Source: an uncultured Allomuricauda sp. (lineage in GTDB: Bacteria; Bacteroidota; Bacteroidia; Flavobacteriales; Flavobacteriaceae). From it: a stretch of 64,000 nucleotides of DNA. This document shows, in pieces, positions 62,161 to 64,000 of this stretch (position 1 is the stretch's first letter; every line of letters starts with the position of its first letter). Where the stretch lies: the NCBI RefSeq assembly GCF_947499585.1, contig NZ_CANMOO010000001.1, positions 496,001 through 560,000 on the forward strand, given 5' to 3'. The notes beneath the pieces are model-generated. The model did not search any database, was not told the DNA's origin, and worked only from the letters and a program-made list of their open reading frames with translations. The position numbers and the translations under genes are program-made.

Positions 62161-63409
62161 AAAGATAAAGGCCGGAGCACTACAATTTGTGCTGTTTATC
62201 GGTACTGTAATCGCGGTGCTTTTGATGACCTTTGTGCTGTTGCACAAGACCCACTCCCTTTTTGATAAAAAAACATCCAGAACCGTTGAGGTAATCAAAA
62301 ATGCGGATCTGGGGCTTCAATATGCCATGCAACAAGAGATGCCCATTAATGATTCGGTACAACTGAATTTGCAACTGGATGATGGCATTCAGGTAACCAC
62401 TATAAAATCATATTGGGGCATTTTTGAAAAGTATTCCACGGTATCCCAATTTAGAAAAACCCGATTTGTAAAAACTGCATTGGTGGGTGGGGGAATGGAA
62501 CATGATTTTCCGGCTTTGTACCTTAAGGATAATAACAGGCCCATGATCATTGCGGGCAAATCCAAAATAACGGGAAATGCATACTTGCCAAAACAAGGCA
62601 TACGCCCGGGAACCATTGGAGGCCGATTTCATCAATTTGCCTCTCCCGTTTATGGAAACCTAAAAAACAGCTCAGCTACCTTACCTGCACTAAATCCTAA
62701 ACTTAAAAATTATCTAAAAAGCTTATTGCTTAAAGAAACAGATGGCTTTGGGCAAAACACAGTACGATTTTCCAGAAACCTAAAACATACAAATTCATTT
62801 GAATCCCCAACGCAACACATTTATGGGGATGTGCTTAGACTATCTGGTGTTGACCTACGGGGAAATATTATTGTAAAAGCTACCCAGCAAATTATCATCA
62901 GTGCAGATTGTATTATAAAGGACATTGTGCTTGTGGCACCAAAGATTACCATTGAAAATGGGTTTAGAGGCACCCTTCAGGCAATTGCCAGCAAGAAAAT
63001 CCAAGCTGGGAAAAGAGTGATATTGGATTATCCATCTGCTTTGGTAGTGGAAAGAGGGAACGCAACAAATCCAAAAGATCATGGAGAAGCAAATATCAGT
63101 ATTGAGGAAGGAGCAACGGTCAAGGGAATCGTGGCGTATTTTGAAAATTCAGAAGAGGGCATCTATTTTCCACAAACAGCTGTTGCTGAAAATGCCTCTG
63201 TTCTTGGTGAGATTTATTGCGAGAAAAACTTGGAACTTAAAGGTGATGTTATAGGAAATGTGACCACAGATGCCTTTATGGCGATGGAGAATGGAAGTGT
63301 ATACCAGAATCATTTGTTCAATGGAACCATAAACTCGGGTCTATTGCCTTTTCAGTATGCGGGTCTGTTGCTCAATAAAGAAAAAACGATTGCAAAATGG
63401 TTGTACTAA
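62147..63409 (+). CDS. GspK-like minor pseudopilin with large beta-helical body
   Basis: 420 residues. The N-terminus KKIKAGALQFVLFIGTVIAV has a basic leader, Ala at -1 and a hydrophobic helix but Phe instead of Glu at +5, exactly what distinguishes GspK-type tip pseudopilins. The body contains hydrophobic rungs (VLRLSGVDLRGNIIVKATQQ, IKDIVLVAPKITIENG, LQAIASKKIQAG) like bactofilin or parallel beta-helix proteins rather than the classical GspK alpha domain. Gene order C-K-I-J supports the assignment. Overlaps the next gene by 13 nt. Confidence 0.65.
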   Translation: MPKIKKIKAGALQFVLFIGTVIAVLLMTFVLLHKTHSLFDKKTSRTVEVIKNADLGLQYAMQQEMPINDSVQLNLQLDDGIQVTTIKSYWGIFEKYSTVSQFRKTRFVKTALVGGGMEHDFPALYLKDNNRPMIIAGKSKITGNAYLPKQGIRPGTIGGRFHQFASPVYGNLKNSSATLPALNPKLKNYLKSLLLKETDGFGQNTVRFSRNLKHTNSFESPTQHIYGDVLRLSGVDLRGNIIVKATQQIIISADCIIKDIVLVAPKITIENGFRGTLQAIASKKIQAGKRVILDYPSALVVERGNATNPKDHGEANISIEEGATVKGIVAYFENSEEGIYFPQTAVAENASVLGEIYCEKNLELKGDVIGNVTTDAFMAMENGSVYQNHLFNGTINSGLLPFQYAGLLLNKEKTIAKWLY

Positions 63410-63732
63410 AAAAACTGAAAGCTTCTACCTTAATGGAAACCATGGTGGCGACTGTGCTCATTGTGGTCATTTTTATGTTCTCCAGCCTTATTCTAAATTC
63501 TCTTTTTTCAGCTCAGGTAAAAGGCAATCTACAACCAATAAAATCACATTTGGACCAACTTGAATATCAATATGTCAATCAAAAAATAAACCTTCCGTAT
63601 TATGAGGAGTGGAAGACATGGGATATCACGATCAGTACTACTCAAAATATGGTGCAGATTGAAGCAGTTGAAAAACAGGATTCAGGGTCAAGAACCATAA
63701 AACGAAAAATACATTATGTTCAGAATCTCTAA
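63397..63732 (+). CDS. GspI-like minor pseudopilin
   Basis: 111 residues. Leader KKLKA then STLMETMVATVLIVVIFM: prepilin signature with Glu at +5 and Ala at -1, matching GspI/PilV-type sequences (ETMVA). A short body follows with LDQLEYQYVNQKIN. Overlaps the next pseudopilin gene by 17 nt. In the T2SS this protein forms the pseudopilus tip with GspJ and GspK. Confidence 0.83.
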   Translation: MVVLKKLKASTLMETMVATVLIVVIFMFSSLILNSLFSAQVKGNLQPIKSHLDQLEYQYVNQKINLPYYEEWKTWDITISTTQNMVQIEAVEKQDSGSRTIKRKIHYVQNL

Positions 63733-64000
63733 AAAGATAGCAGCGTTCACCTTGAGCGAAATGTTGGTCGTGCTATTGCTCACCATCATTGTTGTTGGAC
63801 TGGCTTTTTCAGTTTTGGGTTTGGTACAAGGGCAAATGTGGGATATTCAGAATAATTATGAAGAAAAAACTAATGATAACCTTTTGCAACAAGCACTGTG
63901 GGTCGATTTTAATTCAAATGCCCAAATTGTGTTTTCCTCCAAAGGGCAGATGCTGTCCCTTAGCAATGATGTCAATGGTAAAAGATATGAATTTTATAAG
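63716..64000 (+). CDS. GspJ-like minor pseudopilin, truncated by window end
   Basis: Open from the ATG at 63716 to the window edge (95 codons). It starts MFRISKKIAA then FTLSEMLVVLLLTIIVVGLA: prepilin signature with Glu at +5 and again Ala at -1, followed by an amphipathic helix (VQGQMWDIQNNYEEK). Order after the GspI-like gene suggests GspJ; GspH is the alternative. The operon continues beyond the window and probably holds gspF. Confidence 0.82.
   Translation, partial: MFRISKKIAAFTLSEMLVVLLLTIIVVGLAFSVLGLVQGQMWDIQNNYEEKTNDNLLQQALWVDFNSNAQIVFSSKGQMLSLSNDVNGKRYEFYK

Overview
The window is AT-rich DNA from a member of the Bacteroidota, almost certainly a marine or environmental Flavobacteriaceae. 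This rests on a SusC/SusD pair, two giant proteins ending in the type B C-terminal signal of the type IX secretion system (T9SS), SprB-type repeats, TAnnTTTG promoter boxes, A-rich leaders without strong Shine-Dalgarno sites, and Bacteroidota-type integrase and BfmA/BtgA genes.

Region 1 (1-13.6 kb) is an amino-sugar / peptidoglycan-recycling locus. The left arm (minus strand) encodes a TonB-dependent SusC receptor, a SusD lipoprotein, a GHL10/DigH-like lipoprotein glycosidase, a GNAT acetyltransferase and an AmpG-like permease cut by the window edge. Two paralogous DeoR-family regulators alternate with a NagB deaminase fused to a PIG-L/LmbE-type deacetylase, and MurQ etherase is coupled to the second regulator. 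A shared TTTTTTGCA-type motif lies in both regulator intergenic regions. A PQQ-type sugar dehydrogenase closes the block.

Region 2 (13.7-25.0 kb) holds a 2773-residue SprB-like adhesin, two small coupled genes behind a good promoter, tRNA-Pro(GGG) with a terminator, and a mobile-element remnant (tyrosine integrase, two perfect inverted repeats, a BfmA/BtgA-like gene) beside the tRNA.

Region 3 (25.0-31.4 kb, minus strand) is half of a type II secretion (T2SS)-like apparatus: GspG pseudopilin, minimal prepilin peptidase, GspE ATPase, GspD secretin, GspL-like and GspM-like genes in a tight operon. The other half lies at 60.2-64 kb on the plus strand: two lipoproteins, then GspC-, GspK-, GspI- and GspJ-like genes, the last truncated by the window end. 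No GspF is visible.

Region 4 (31.7-54.1 kb), between the two halves, is one tightly packed operon of 17 genes. It has ten paralogous secreted fibre-like proteins with unrelated heads and a constant C-terminal module, a Skp/OmpH-like chaperone, two accessory secreted proteins, a 1796-residue YD-repeat-related shell protein, an Rhs protein with a DUF6443-like region, metal-binding repeats and a divergent tip, and two small downstream genes that could be immunity genes. None of these secreted proteins has a recognisable T9SS C-terminal domain. My main hypothesis is that this is cargo of the flanking T2SS: a fibre plus Rhs polymorphic-effector system.

Region 5 (54.1-60.2 kb) has an unknown gene, an XRE regulator, two small outer-membrane beta-barrels and a 1173-residue T9SS type B protein with a PKD domain. 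A 42-nt element upstream of the barrel genes recurs with 38 matches upstream of the right-hand T2SS operon, suggesting shared control.
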